Assembly: GCA_013407085.1 (NCBI GenBank) | Contig: JACCGJ010018212.1 | Location: 91,113-155,112 of the forward strand | Length of the DNA: 64,000 nt | Source: Atriophallophorus winterbourni | Lineage: Eukaryota > Platyhelminthes > Trematoda > Plagiorchiida > Microphallidae | Direction of reading: 5' to 3' | In this document: positions 45,247 through 58,090 of the stretch, in pieces | Position numbering within the stretch: the first letter of the stretch is position 1 | Layout: each line of letters starts with the position of its first letter | Position numbers and translations under genes: made by a program | Notes under the pieces: model-generated | The model's database searches: none | The model's input: the letters and a program-made list of their open reading frames with translations, nothing else | Told to the model about the DNA's origin: nothing

Positions 45247-48200
45247 TGGTTTATCGATTGATCGATAGATAGATATCTCACTCGAGACGTCCTTTTTTCT
45301 GTTAAATGCTATACGTAATTTATTTAATTAAGAACTCTTGAATCATACTGCGCATAAAAACATTTCTGTCGCAATTTTAGGAACGTCCTCTCAATACTTA
45401 ATTAATATCATTATCGGTTCAACAATTTCCATATTCAACACTTTTTTAATTCAATCGTCTGTTGTCTTTTCTATTTTACCGTCGATAACCTTGAACGTTT
45501 TCTCGAAATCGTCATTGCTTCGTCATTTTGTAATGGGTGCTAATTTGTATTCTATCTAGAGAATGTAAATATTATAAACCAGTGTAAACACATCATTGCA
45601 AATTTTGAACTCACAATAACTGCGATCATGTTTTCAGATGTAATCAGTTGCTTTCAACTGAAATTATGATTTCTACTAATTCGCCATCCGGGCTGTGAAA
45701 TAAAAATGTTTAAATGCTAATATTTTATCCTTTATTTTTCCTCCAGCTGGTGAATATGATGTCGGTGAGTAGAATAATGATAATGTCACTTTTATGCGCA
45801 TTTTGAGAAACAATATTCATTATAATTTAAGGTTGCTGTCAAATAGGTGTTCGCAAACAACTACATTGTCTACTTAAAAATAGGAAAATTGATTTCGCTT
45901 CAGTGGCTCCGAATGTCTTCAAAATCCCATCGTGTTTGCTTGAAACTACATTGGCAAAATACCACTTCACGATTTAATTACTAACACTGCGTTCAAACTA
46001 ACCATACTGGCTATTGTGCAAAGATATACAGATGCGTCATTCCGTTAAAACTGCTTGCATGAACAACTTATTAAATTACATGAAGAAACACATGTGTACG
46101 GGCTAAAAGTCATTGCTGTGAACACAATATACATTTTTGCGATTTACCATTATACCACGTTCTATTTGGTAGATGTTTCACAATAATTTTCAGTAAACAT
46201 AGAATAGCAGATACGTAATATACAATTTACCGTGATATTTCCATGGCGTTTTGGTTTCATTCAAACTCATTATTTTCTGTCCGTAAGGACGTCAATCAAA
46301 ATTAAATTGAGGCACTTGTCCAGAAAAGGGTTTACACAGTTAATTCCTAGTTGCATCCTTTGTAATAAATCTAGACAAGTAGTTCAATTAAGACCTTGTG
46401 TTGAATTTTATTTCTTTTCGTTGAAAATTTTCATAAAAAGATTATTAGATTTTTATTCAAGGGAAAATGTTTTGGCGAGGCTGGTTTTGTAACATATTTA
46501 GTTATTGCTTAAACCGTAGGTAACGCTAAGCAAATGGCTATTTTGACAACGATGTTAATATGAGCCATGTTTTCAATGTGTAATTGTATTGAGCATAATG
46601 TTCTCTTGCTCTGGTTGAACTTGGAGTTAATTTTGATTTGTTAAACTTAATGAGGGATGCATTTTCTTATTGTGCTTGCTTGATGAGAAACATTCACAGA
46701 AAACAGGTATTGTAGAACAATGAAACTTAGCAATACATCACTTTTGTAGTCGTTTAGTGGTCGTGCATGCTTGTGAGCAGAATGAACACGAATCGCACCA
46801 AACATTCCTGCATAAAAAAATTTTTTAGGAATTCGTTTTGTTCAGTAATAAATTTATTCAACTTATTTGAAAATGAAATTTAACAAACAAAGTTAAAATT
46901 GTATGCCACTGTTATAAAGGGTTGTTACAAAGAAACACGATGTTCAAATACAGAATCACTAAGTGATTTCTGGCCAAGCGCTCGATGCGCATATAAAAGA
47001 CCAATGTATAGGGTGCTCACATTGTGATGTGTGAATGACGGGGATGTAAGCACCACAATACATTGAAATTAACCAACATTTTCGTTCTGGACGAATGTGC
47101 ATTTAATTGGATGCAGCAGGCACATTTCCTATGGAACTCGGCGGATTACACATTAAAAACATACAAATAACATTTCAATAAAAAGGATTCTCATCGATGC
47201 ATGTTATATTAGCATATTCGAAAATATTAACGTATTCTAGTCAACAAATTATATCGTTTTATTGTATAAATTTAAATATCTCTGTAAACATTGTTCAATA
47301 AATTATATGCATTTTCCGAAACTACCAATCAATACACGATTGTATTTCAGTCTATGATATCATCATAAAAGCTCCTTTGTTGGCGATTGCGAATGGTTTG
47401 ACATTTTGCGAACATGTGAGTTGACAGGTCATTTGGTGTTTGACTAAACATGTTTCGATATGTTCCTTAAGGAAAAATAATTCTGAAATACTACTCAATA
47501 ATTAGAGTAACAAGTTTCCAACATTTTAGCAAAAACATGTTAACGTTTGTAAAATTTCAAGTAATTTGTCCTTAATGTTTTGAGTTTTCTTAACTGAACG
47601 CACGATAATTTTATGGATATACTTCCTGAATAACGTGCTAGGCCATCGCTGTTGTCATTCAAACGTTTTTTACGGTACACTTTTTGCAGCAAGGAACGTT
47701 GACCATTCCAGATGAAACTCATGCAACGATATATGCTATGACCTTCCGAGTAAAAGCAAGACATTGTACTTTCTTTGATACGGCAGCCTTGTAATTTCAA
47801 TTTATTGAAAACACTGAGATGCAGTGTGAGCACAACCATAAATCACTTAAATGTGAAATTAATTATAGAGGGACATTTAAAATTGTTACACTTTTTTAGT
47901 TCCAAAGGAGTCTGTCAAGACAAACAAACCTGAGACCGGAATGCGTTCAATTAGAATCGCCAATTGTTCGGGTTAATGAATTCCACGGCTTCATACGAGC
48001 AAATTTTAGTAAGCTGGAATTGTCTTCTTACTACTTTGGTGCGCTCAAATCTCAATTCAATTTCAACAAAGCTATGACCCGAATTTTTGGGAACGAATTT
48101 TCAATGTGGGAAGTGAATACGGTTCCTTGTTATTGTGAGTGTCACTTTCAGCTTGATATTTCAATTTATAAATCTATATATGTTTCACGTTTACCACTAA

Positions 48201-51200
48201 CTTATGAGAGTTTGTGGAGGATTTGTCGCTTTGGAATTAAAATGTAGAAATATATAAGACGGTGTGAAGTATGAGGAATTCATCTGCTTCCTATTTATAT
48301 TCATGGCTGATATTGAACGAAGTAGGCAAAACATATAATTGAACAGGTGGATCGTACCAATTTTATTCGATAGTAGGAAACGTGCGCAACTTGTTTTTCC
48401 TTGTTTCACTGATCAAGCGCATATGAATCCCAATCCTACTCTCCCTACATCATGTGTGCAAACGGTACGAAAGGGGCAGTCTTGTGCGTGCGACGAAAAT
48501 GCATGCAAATATTAGTTTACATTCATCAAATTAAAATATGTTCTACGAAATTTATCTTTGATTTTGTGAATAATTTTTTTGTGTTTTTTTCAAAACACAC
48601 CTTTGGCTCTGGTACATTATTTCATCCATTGCGTTCTGCATAATTATGCAGTTCAGTTAGAAATCAACTAACATTCATTAGAATAGACGAAACTTTATAG
48701 TGACTAAGATTATGCGTTCCGTTTACATGTGTTAGCTCATCTCCATTCAAAAGCTGTCTACCACAACTATTTTTTATGAGCTTTGAGATGATATATTGAG
48801 CCATATGGTGAGTTTAATTTGTTACACCATAGCGGCTTAGAATCCTAATATTTATTTGTATATTACAGAATGTCCGAGCATTTTTCACCGTCGTCTTAAC
48901 GGCAAACATTTACTGTAAATCAATCTATATTTCTGAATATCATGTGCGCCTGTTTACGGTAAACAACACAATGATTGTAGTAATATTAATTAAAAATGAC
49001 TTCTATGTCACTTCAAATTTTGATTAATAATTGATATCAGGTTATATGTTTCGCTCATATATCTCAGCTGAACTTCATGATCTAATAAATCTGCTTTTTT
49101 CTGAAATCAATGGCAATATTTTAAGAGAAGAAAGCAATCACAGATTTTTGTTTTCTTTATTATCAGACTATCTGGGATCAAATATTAGCATCGGATTCAT
49201 CGGTAGGTTGATATAAAATGCAAACTTTGTTTTAAAAATGGAACTATCGACTGTGTTCGTCACACCATCTATTTTATTTGATCCTAAAAAACCATATAAA
49301 TATAGATAGCAATTGCAAATATAAAACGCTTATTGTGACATTTTAAAAATATTAATTGTGTACTTCAGATGCATATGCTTTATAAGCCATTTACTTTAAA
49401 GATGTATCACTATCATTCATATCACCTAAACTAATCTGACTTTGAAATTGACATCATTCAACTTATGCTTACTGTATTTGGACTCTTTCGGTCGATGTCG
49501 ACCATGGATGTACATCGCAATCTCATGTATTTATATTTTCTACAATATATAGAACGACTAAACAGTCGCAAGGAATAATCGCTCCCAAAGCGCTAACATG
49601 GATAGACAGAACTCGGCCGTTGGGCGACATTTGTACGCCGGTGTTGATATCTGCGTTCAGCAGCCAGCTTGCAGACAACATTTTACACAAACCCTCTAAT
49701 GTGGGCTGTCAAGATCAAGGAGTTCCTAACTCGCCGAGTCATTGCCAAGAGCTTTCATATGTATTTTGCTGACATCTTTGTACTGCGCGTACGTTCTGCC
49801 CAATGGTCGACTTTCTGATTGCAACTCAACATAGAATACGACTTTTTATTCTGTAGACGTGGCCGAGCCACCGTTGGCGGTGCTATCGTATTCGGGTTAA
49901 CATGCTCTGTAGACCAGCTTTTGAAGGCACGCCAGCATGGGTCACTTTTTCTATTGACGATATGTTCATGATCCGAGGGATGCCTCGTCGATGGAAAGCA
50001 TTCAACTTCCTTTCGTTTCTTGCGTTAATCGTTAACGATTCACTGCATTACAGTAAAGCATTAAGTACCCACGCGCTCTATACCATCATATTTTTCCTTT
50101 TACAGACAACTTGCGGTTACCGCAAACACAAGAGTTTAATTGGGACAACATAGCAGCTGCACTGCCAATCCGTTAATCAATCTCCGTGTCTAGAGGAAGG
50201 TTATCCGCAATGTTGAACAAAGATAGGTGAAATAATGAACGGGGGTGTCCTTGGGTGTGAGCAATAATGACTGCATCGTCCGCAAACAGCAGTTTACGCA
50301 TTAACACATCCCATGTTGTGTTTGATCTTTCAAGTGGTTTAGTTTTAAAAGTTTGTCAACACTTCACGTGCGTAGGTAAATGCCATTTGTACTCGTCCCA
50401 AAAGCATGCTTCGGCAGCAGAGCAAAGAAAATGCCGAACAGCGTCGGAGAGAAAAAAAACACTCGTTTGATGCAGCGACGCCAAATTTAAAAACTTCTGA
50501 ACTGAAACCGTTTTATTCATATGTGTTCTTCTTGTATGAGTTTGAACGAAATAACGAGTTCGAGCAGTCTTGGAAGACAACCTGTAGATCAAGCATTTTC
50601 AAGAGATCCTTCATGCTGAGGTAATCGACTGCCTAATTTAAATTAAATAAAAAAGCGTATAATGGTATACTTTGTTTCCGACTTTATTCTTGAAGTTGTC
50701 TCCTGAGAAGGTCATATCGACGGTTGATCTTTCACTGCGGAAGACACTATGCGATTTTGATTAAACTTTATCAGCCAAAACTTGTTGCCAGATATGTAAG
50801 GTTATAGCGAACAATTTTTCTACAACATTCCAAGGGCAGATTCCTCTGTAATTTTTGCAGTGGCTTTTATCACCATTATTCTTAAATAGCTTGATGAAAT
50901 TTGTGACTCGCATATTTTGTGGGACACACTGTTGCTGCCAGCAATGAAGAAGCATATAGTAAAAGAGGCTGTAATAGATCTATTTCACAGAATTTGATGA
51001 GCTCAGTTGGAATTCAGTCGTCACCAGGGGCTTTCACATTTGCTTAACGGTCGACTGCCTTATTGTTCTCCTCAGGATTAGTAGGAGTATCTAGATGTTC
51101 AACGGTTGGCAACCTCTCAGCAGTTTCAAGTACTTGCGGTAAAACAGTACCGTCCCTAGAGAGAAGAAATGCTCTACCAATCTTTTTATCTGCTGAGTTT

Positions 51201-52007
51201 TTTTTCGAGAATCGAGTCACCAGATAAAGACTTAATAGGAGCTGTTTTAAGTTTGTTTGGATCAAGGCTCTTTTGATCTTTTATAAGTCGTAAATTTTCA
51301 TCTGCAAGAATGCTGACCATTTTTTATCCAACGCATGATTGATCTCAGAAGATTTTGCTTCGAACCGGTCTGTAAAGGCTTTTGCAAATCCCGCAGCTGG
51401 ATTAGGTTCTGACGTTTATCATTGGTGAAATATTGACTGGGGAATCTTCAGTTTTGCACAAACCAGCAAATAGTCAGTGTCGCAGTCTGCGCTTTCATAT
51501 GATCTGGTGAGGAGTACAATCATTATATTAGTGCTATATTTATCGTGTTATTATCCACAGGAGCAAAATCGAATGTCTTTTTCATTTATACACAAATATG
51601 CCGTCGCCGGACTTGGCAAGACGAAGTTCATTACAACTTCGGGCTGCCTAACGGGACTCCGGCTACAGTATCAGTATTAGTACAAAATTTGATGTACCGG
51701 ATAACTTGAGTCCGACACAGATACACGGCAGATAATTGTATATTCTTGCTGTGTATACAATAAAGTCAGCGAGCTTATAATGTATCATTCATAAATATAC
51801 TCGGCAATATCATGTAGAAACGAATTTAGGTGTTCTCAAGAATTTATTTGGTTGAACAAGCAGCACTATTTCGGAATAATGTTTTTTTATCGTAGCACTC
51901 ACTCAATTCCAGGTTTAGACTTGATCTATGAAACAAAAATCGACATGACTGTTACCAACTTCACCACGTTAGTGTGCAATGAGGTGAGTTGTAATTTCAT
52001 AGCAATC

Positions 52008-52054
<47 letters not shown>

Positions 52055-52055
52055 G

Positions 52056-52089
<34 letters not shown>

Positions 52090-52179
52090 TGTATGTGTGT
52101 ATGTATGTATGTATGTATGTACGTATGTATGTATGTATGTATGTATGTATGCATGTATGCATGTATGTATGTATGTATG

Positions 52180-52213
<34 letters not shown>

Positions 52214-52813
52214 TCTATGTATGTATGTTTGTATGTATGTATGTATGTATGTATGTATGTATGTATGTATGTATGTATGTATGTATGTATGTATGTATGC
52301 ATGTATGTATGTATGTATGTATGTATGTATGTATGTCTGTATGTATGTATATACGTATGCATGCATGCATGCATGTTTATATGTATGTACGTATGTATAT
52401 ATGTATGTATGTGTGTATGTATATCATACTTATTTAGGTTCTCGATTCCAGATATTGAATCCCCTAATTGCAGTACAGTTGTTCAAACACGTTTAAAATG
52501 AAAGAGTTATATATGATAATTAATTTCCCAGTTTGTAATCATTGAGTTAATTTTGCTTTACATTATAAAGCTTTTGGACTTATTCCACGTGAACGGAAGT
52601 CATATCGCTTGTTTCTCGAGAATCGAAGACGTGTCCAGTCGCTTGGTGTTCGCAAACTTCACGTTCAAATCTGAACTACTCTACGGCACAGAAGAACCCT
52701 CGTGGAATGCGGCGCTTCTGATGAAATCAAAACAGAAGGCAGATAAACACGATCGAGTAGTATTGCTGCGTCCGCCGAGAAGGAGCAAATATTCTGAAAG
52801 CGAATGTTTGTAA
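42812..52813 (+). CDS. Ten-exon host gene; possible PRMT9-like C-terminal region
   Basis: Exons 42786-42833 (ATG at 42812), 42997-43088, 43160-43409, 45747-45764, 45832-45933, 47351-47415, 47900-48134, 49041-49202, 51913-51983 and 52532-52813 join in frame to 432 codons. Nearly all donors are GTAAGT, GTGAGT, GTATGT or GTAGGT; the donor of exon 5 (GTTTGC) is weak. The fourth exon is an 18-nt micro-exon. Exon 1 is open upstream of the ATG and starts at an acceptor, so the true start may be further upstream. No Rossmann GxGxG loop is visible. From memory, the segments around [33 protein letters not shown] and SSRL...SWNAALL have the order and spacing of the C-terminal half of protein arginine methyltransferase 9, but similarity is weak. 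The exon structure is solid and the function is not. Confidence 0.72.
43745..44345 (+). mobile_element. RTE LINE 5' part in intron 3 (copy L6)
   Basis: This is decayed 5' UTR sequence (GAGCCGGAGTCACGTTAGGC near 43,973 matches 8,136) followed, after a deletion, by a scrap of the endonuclease end (GCAGACAGCG near 44,255). It has the same orientation as the host gene. Confidence 0.65.
44851..45262. repeat. GATA microsatellite, about 400 bp
   Basis: This is a (GATA)n tract with scattered interruptions in intron 3 of the gene. The long minus-strand frame reading repeated LSIY is a by-product of the repeat and not a gene. Confidence 0.97.
46900..47110. repeat. Hammerhead-unit flank without core
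   Basis: TGTATGCCACTGTT and the block with CGATGTTCAAATACAGAATC match the flanks of the hammerheads at 12,782 and 15,055. The ribozyme core itself is missing or unrecognisable. It lies in intron 5. Confidence 0.5.
48325..48520 (+). repeat. Decayed hammerhead unit
   Basis: The unit matches the second half of the 402-bp insertion: ATTGAACAGGTGGATCGTAC, then CCCTAC, ATCATGT in place of CTGATGA, GTGC-like stem II, ACGAAAG, and CGACGAAAATGCATGCAAAT. The core is inactive. It lies in intron 7. Confidence 0.6.
49475..51480 (-). mobile_element. RTE LINE, 3' end to endonuclease end, in intron 8 (copy L7)
   Basis: The 3' end lies near 49,475 (TCTTTCGGTCGATGTCGACC on the plus strand). The minus strand holds the RT C-terminal part with frameshifts and, at 50,955-50,761, the RT start with [18 protein letters not shown], where the family has a YKNKGDRSDC-type block. 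Beyond it (51,265-51,044) lies the linker. It is antisense to the host gene. Confidence 0.82.
51550..51665 (-). mobile_element. RTE LINE 5' UTR scrap
   Basis: Two pieces of the RTE 5' UTR (matching near 970-1,010 and 1,150-1,205 of copy L1) are joined with a deletion. It probably belongs to copy L7 after loss of the endonuclease. Confidence 0.65.
52008..52424. repeat. ATGT microsatellite with AT tract
   Basis: A (AT)n stretch (52,008-52,041) runs into an imperfect (ATGT)n tract in intron 9, directly after the donor of exon 9. Open frames of MYVC or YIHT type on both strands are by-products. Confidence 0.97.
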
Positions 52814-52856
52814 AATTCTGTTTCTAGCAGTACATGTTGTTCCTTAAATTAGCTGC

Positions 52857-52862
52857 AATAAA
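52857..52862 (+). terminator. Poly(A) signal of the host gene
   Basis: AATAAA lies 44 nt after the stop codon at 52,811-52,813, which supports the last exon and gives a very short 3' UTR. Confidence 0.75.
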
Positions 52863-53536
52863 CCAATATCCGTTGTTCTTTTTTCCGCACGTCATCATTG
52901 GTTACATCTAGTCGGAGTTTCAATGTTGAGAAAGCACAATTATTGCAATAGATTTTGGAATAATAACTGCAATGCGATAAAAATGTGTCTACTAGATATG
53001 ATTACTATGATTATTTCTACAATGCCTACAGTAATTCAAATTTATATGGCCATCGCAAGAGTATACATTGATCTTTTAGAAAAGTGTCAAGTGAGCTTGC
53101 ACTAGTGAAGAATTCTGTAGAGACATTAATCTAGCCTTAAACATATAAACTGAACAAATGAATGCGCTCAAATTTACCATCACCAAACCATTCTCTGTAA
53201 AAGGTTGACTTGTTGCAGAGAGTTAAAAATGTCTTAAAGCCGAAACCGTTCACGTCGATTGCCCCATTAACCAAAGTTGCCTCGAAAGGAATTTCACTAA
53301 GTGTCATCTGCACCAACGTGCCAGAGTCAACTTAGACGATGTTCTCAAATAGACACCCGAATGGCTTGGCTGGATAGTTGAAACGGTGCACTTGGATAAA
53401 TCTGATAGCGATCCACCAGGATTTGTTAATTCGCTTTAGTCGTCACCCCAAACTGCTACACCAAGATAAGCCGCGGTTGTACAAGGTAGTAGCCTCTCTC
53501 TGCGCACTCCTGGATCCGAAATTTGTTTCTCGTAAC

Positions 53537-53704
53537 GCTGCGAAATATGCCTCAAAGGTTAAAGTACTCAAGGTCGACATGAAGAAGGAGCGCAGGAAGA
53601 AGGAGAGCTATGCTATTTACATCTACAATGTTCTCCGTCAAGTTCATTTCGACACCCGCATTTCATCGAATGCCATGTCGATCATGAACTCCTTCGTGAA
53701 CTTC
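53537..53704 (+). pseudogene. Histone H2B pseudogene fragment
   Basis: The frame reads a basic tail ([15 protein letters not shown]) and then [20 protein letters not shown] and [13 protein letters not shown], the H2B N-terminal tail end, helix 1, loop 1 and helix 2 start. Changes from the usual H2B include P to F after QVH, G to R and K to N. After FVN the frame leaves H2B (FYQHSC instead of the DIFERI block), although the next 35 nt still look like a shifted H2B. The start Met, the rest of helix 2 and the C terminus are absent. H2B is a core nucleosome subunit; this copy cannot make one. Confidence 0.88.
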
Positions 53705-53739
53705 TATCAACATTCTTGCAGCGGGACGGCATGTAAATA

Positions 53740-54480
53740 ACTTATCGTTTATTTGTTGATGTGCCCTGGTCAAAGCAAGCAAAGTCGCTACCGGAAGGTG
53801 ACTAAAAGAAAACAACTTTACGCAAAAAGCGCATCCTTATTCTGTTAAATGTCCCAGAAATGCCACTGGTTTAGATACAAAGAGTAATTCCAACCACGAT
53901 ACACAACATTTGAGATTTATTAGTTATGCTATCCAAACCAGCAATGTAGCGGTTATCGATAATTTCAGAATTATGAAGTTACCGAATTAAGATGTTTTAT
54001 GGTCCCGACCCATTAAACTGACACTATTGACCACCACTATGGTGGACATTGTGCTTAACAATCGGAACCAGTATCGATACAAAGTTCCACGAGAGATTAA
54101 AATTGTAGTAAACAGCTGAAAACCGTGTCTATCGTCGAGGTTGCCAAGCCTGTTAATACTTAGCACATACTGCAGACAACACATGAATCCTGGCAATCTT
54201 ACCGTTAGTGAGGGAACAATGTTACCAAACTAGTCCAGGAGGATATAATTGAACGGAACACGAAGCTATTCAACCAGATCGTGGACAGAGAAGTAAGTGT
54301 AAATTAAGGCGTTTCCGCTTTATTTACTACTACTGGAACTACGTCCACTGCACTCGGAGCCGTTAACGAACTCGGTCAATTTTACTCTAAGTTGTTCTAC
54401 CCAAACGAGGGCATTTGTTACGGTATGCCTGTATCCAGATTACAAATTAGCACAATACGCGAAATCGCTGTGAAACCCAA
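53740..54480 (+). other. Decayed sequence between H2B and CR1
   Basis: The plus strand has fragments resembling the linker between endonuclease and RT of the CR1 element that follows, but no motif is firm. There is no intact gene. Confidence 0.35.
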
Positions 54481-55450
54481 GAGTTTCCTGGTAATGCTAC
54501 TCGGTTTAAATACAAAATATCGCCAGGTGATGATGAAATAACACCTTATCTCCTGAACCAATGCGCCATTGCTCTATTCTCACCAATCTCTGATCTTTTC
54601 AACCTGTCAATAATTTGTAGCAAGGTTAATACTGACTGGAAAAGTAGATTAATCACTCCGATATACAAAGGAGGGAACCGATCCGATGTGTCTAACTACA
54701 GACCAGTAACGTTGTTGCCAGTGGTCTTCAAAGTTCTCGAACGATTTGTAGCTGAGGAACTTATCAAAAATTGTGAGCAAAATAAGCTTCTTTCCATCGC
54801 ACAGCACAGATTCAGGACAATACAATCCTGACTTACCAATATTCTGATAATTCTTGATAACTGGACTCGAGCCGTAGATAATGGATACCCTATCCATGTT
54901 TGTTACTTGGATATGTCCAAAGCTTTTGACCGTGATAACCACAGTATACTGCTTCAGAAATTGAAGCAGCTCGAAGTGGGCGCAGAATATTGTCCGGGAT
55001 ACAAGATTAATTGACTGGTAGCATCATCAGAGTTAGGTTGATGGGACACTATACAGTCCAGTAAAAGTTAAATGTGGCGTACCTCAATGCTCAGTCTTGA
55101 GACCAATACTCTTCCTCGTGTACGCAAACGATATACCTGAAATCGTACGCAGCAACATCATTTTATTTGCGGATGACATCAAAGTCTGAACTGGCGTACG
55201 CACAATAGAAGATTGCCAAATTCTACAAAAAGATCTCGAAGCACTGCAGAACTGGTCCTTGCGAAACTGTCTACTATTCCACATCTAAAAATGTAAAAAG
55301 TTGAACGTCGGTAAATCAATCGAATTCACATAATCTCTGGGATATCAGCAAAATTTCAGGGTTACGGAAGAGAAAGACATGTGTGTGGAATAGCATTAAC
55401 TTGAAGCCTTTACAGCAGTGTTCTGTGGTATACAAAAAGTCCTGCCGATG
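54480..55450 (+). mobile_element. CR1-like LINE RT fragment
   Basis: Blocks in several plus-strand frames are SPGDDEITPYLL near 54,520; ITPIYKGGNRSDVSNYRPVT near 54,655-54,715; VCYLDMSKAFDRDNHSILLQ near 54,900-54,955; VYANDIPEIVRSNI near 55,115-55,155; and LFADDIKV near 55,165, with the catalytic FADD box intact. A stop follows directly. It shares its family with 6,118-7,645. Confidence 0.87.
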
Positions 55451-55459
55451 ATATTATTT

Positions 55460-57640
55460 ACTTTTATCAAGAAAGATTGGTGCAATTTAATGCAAAACTG
55501 CTGTGACACAAACGCAATTGGTATGACAACCAATAAGAAATAAAATGTGAAACGATTGGAATTACCACTTCACTAGATCGTAGGACATCCTTTTCGGAAG
55601 TTCACATAATACTTTTAACACACACAAACGAAAATGCAAAAACAATGTGGATGATTTTCAAACATTCGAATTGTTTTAACACAAGTTACTCTGAAACATC
55701 ATACAATGTTTTGAAACTTAAAATTGTTCTGTAAACCGTTAATAATAAAATTTGTCATTTAACTTTGAATAACTCTGTTGATCAATACACGAGGATTAGC
55801 TAGGCGAGAATTAATTCGAATGAAAATAATCTACGACAATGGAAGAGAATTTTTCTCAGCAATAGATAATTCGTTATATTCAGAGTTATGCTTGCTTCAT
55901 TGACTTTGTTCAACATTGTGCATACCCGAGCCCGGGTCAACTGTATGCCGACTAAAACCGAATAAATGTACATAATGTTATCATGAATAATTTCCTATAC
56001 TGGAGAACCAATTTTATTTATATCGTGTAAATTACTGCATTACCTAAATATGAAACAATACCGTGATCCCAAAACAGATTACGATTTGAAGTTAGAACTG
56101 TTGAGTATCTAAAATATATACGTAATGACATTTGACTAATAAATATATTGTTTTCAAATGCGATAAGCTAGATAAACGCCCAATATTCACTCACTCTGTT
56201 GACGAATTTTAATTACTTCAATTTTACTTTTATTTTCACAAAGGCGAAACTTTTCACGAGTATCCCAATTATCTGACGCGAGTTTCATCTATTATAATTA
56301 TTTGATATTTATACGAGTGATTTTTCTGTTGTGTTGTACCATAAAACTTTATTCTTTTATTATTGACAACCAGAATACGGCTGTTTTTAGTCACGTTCCC
56401 AATATGGAATTATTTCAGACTGCAACGTTTAAAACTTAAATAGACTTCCAAAATCCAACATCAAAAAACGAACCAAGGATTTCTGGTTTCATGGATTCAA
56501 ATATTTTAATTTAAAAATTCAACACTCAGATCATCATGCGATTATGATATGCATTGTGAAAATGATAGTATATAATGAGTGGAGTATATCAAATATATGG
56601 CAAATGAATGCTGTTAGTTTTCAAATATAAATTAAATATGGCTCTGAATAAAGCCGGATAATAAATGTCCAATACTACTTCGTGCAGAAAATTCAGAAAC
56701 ATAGCATTACTGCTAAACACGGCGTTGAGAATCGATACAGAAACCAGGGATAAAGACGGACAAGATGCATTGGCGTGTCATCTTCTCCTAACACAATAGA
56801 AAATATTCCGTTGTGGATGTTTCTCGGTATATATAATTATAAACGTAAGAATATTATCGCACCGTATCCTACTTTAGGTGAAGACAAAATAAACCAATAC
56901 GTTTCGAAATATCAATCTACTACGCATTGCTAAGGCATATCACGAACTCGTTCAATGTGTGATCAGTTTCATCGAAATGGGAAATAACTATATCTCGGTC
57001 GACGGGCCTGACCTTCAACGCATTCTCCAGATTTCAGTTCCAAATTTATATTTTCGAGGGTGACATATCGCAAGGGTGAAGCATCGTCTCTTTTGTTTTT
57101 TATGTCATAACATTCGCTGCCACAAAGGTGACATTTTTTCTAAATAGCTTTTTAGTTTTACACGTTTACTTTGCAGAAGAACTGATTTTCGTCCAGTTTT
57201 TTATATCATCAGTGAACAGAACTAAAGCGGATAAGCCGAGGGTTACGGAAATGAGAATATTTCTATGTGTTGTGAATGATTTTAAGTGTGTAAAATTATT
57301 TATAAATATATATTATTATATTTATGTAAGATAAGAAGACACTCAGTATCAACAACAGACTTACGTAATCCTTCTGTGGTCCACTCGAATCATTGCTCGT
57401 CGTGGATGAGACAAGCAGTGAATAACCGGAATGAGAAGAAATATACTGGGTCAGTAATCTAAAAATACGTGAATAGTGGTTCGACCCCACCTAAGTTATC
57501 AGATGGTAACGCTGTAGGAAGCGCAAGTGTGTGTTCACTTGATTTAAAGAAAAGACACACGACATCATGATGGAAAATGTTTATGGAAATAAAATTACTT
57601 CAAGAATAATTAAGGAATTATTTCAAAGGGAAATAATTCC
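55460..57640. other. No gene seen
   Basis: AT-rich sequence with no open frame of interest. A very weak hammerhead relic (minus strand near 56,365-56,395) is possible. A GGTTCGACCCC string at about 57,478 resembles a pol III B box, but no A box is found at a proper distance. Confidence 0.5.
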
Positions 57641-58090
57641 TACAGAATCATTTTAATGTTATGAGTGGAGTGAATCGTTTATCTATAGGAGAAGGATCAG
57701 ACCTAGCAAAGATCCTTGTAAGACTTTACTTTAGCTTTTAATTCCTATTGTTGGCACTCGATTTACTCTTATTATCGAATGGCGATCTGATAAGTTGTCC
57801 CATAAACGCGGACGGAGTGAATCACTGATCCTTAGATGCAGATTGTTTTGCAGGAGCAAATTGTAATCGACTATCTTAAAAGCATGTAAAATGTCAAATT
57901 ATTAAAGATGAACGTCGTTAACTCTACCATACTCATTCGTATAGTTGTCACATTCTGAGAAAAGATTCGGTAAACTTGTGAGATGTGACCTAAACATTTT
58001 GCTAAGATTTCCAAAGCTAATAACGAGTTATATATTTCATTGATCCCTTGTAAATGCCAAAAAATGTTTTTTTCAGTTTTAAACATTTAA
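57640..58090 (-). mobile_element. CR1-like RT fragment
   Basis: The minus strand, in one frame with two stops, reads IVDYNLLLQNNLHLRISDSL and then LQGSLLGLILLL with INDSL, the AFD-DHNLLL and QGSLLGP RT blocks. It is too short to assign to a clade with certainty. Confidence 0.65.

Noticed and set aside
44820..45281. 153-codon minus-strand frame of repeated LSIY
   Set aside because: It is a translation of the GATA tract and has no non-repetitive part of note.
46232..46492. Possible extra exon in intron 5 (frame with [13 protein letters not shown] and a GTAAGG donor)
   Set aside because: Its phase does not fit the neighbouring exons, and the acceptor lacks a good pyrimidine tract.
51926..52501. 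Several long frames on both strands in the ATGT tract
   Set aside because: Four-base repeats without stop codons give open frames in many phases; the only real coding piece here is exon 9 at 51,913-51,983.
57470..57495. GGTTCGACCCC as a pol III B box of a tRNA or SINE
   Set aside because: No A box at a suitable distance, no cloverleaf, and no second copy in the window.
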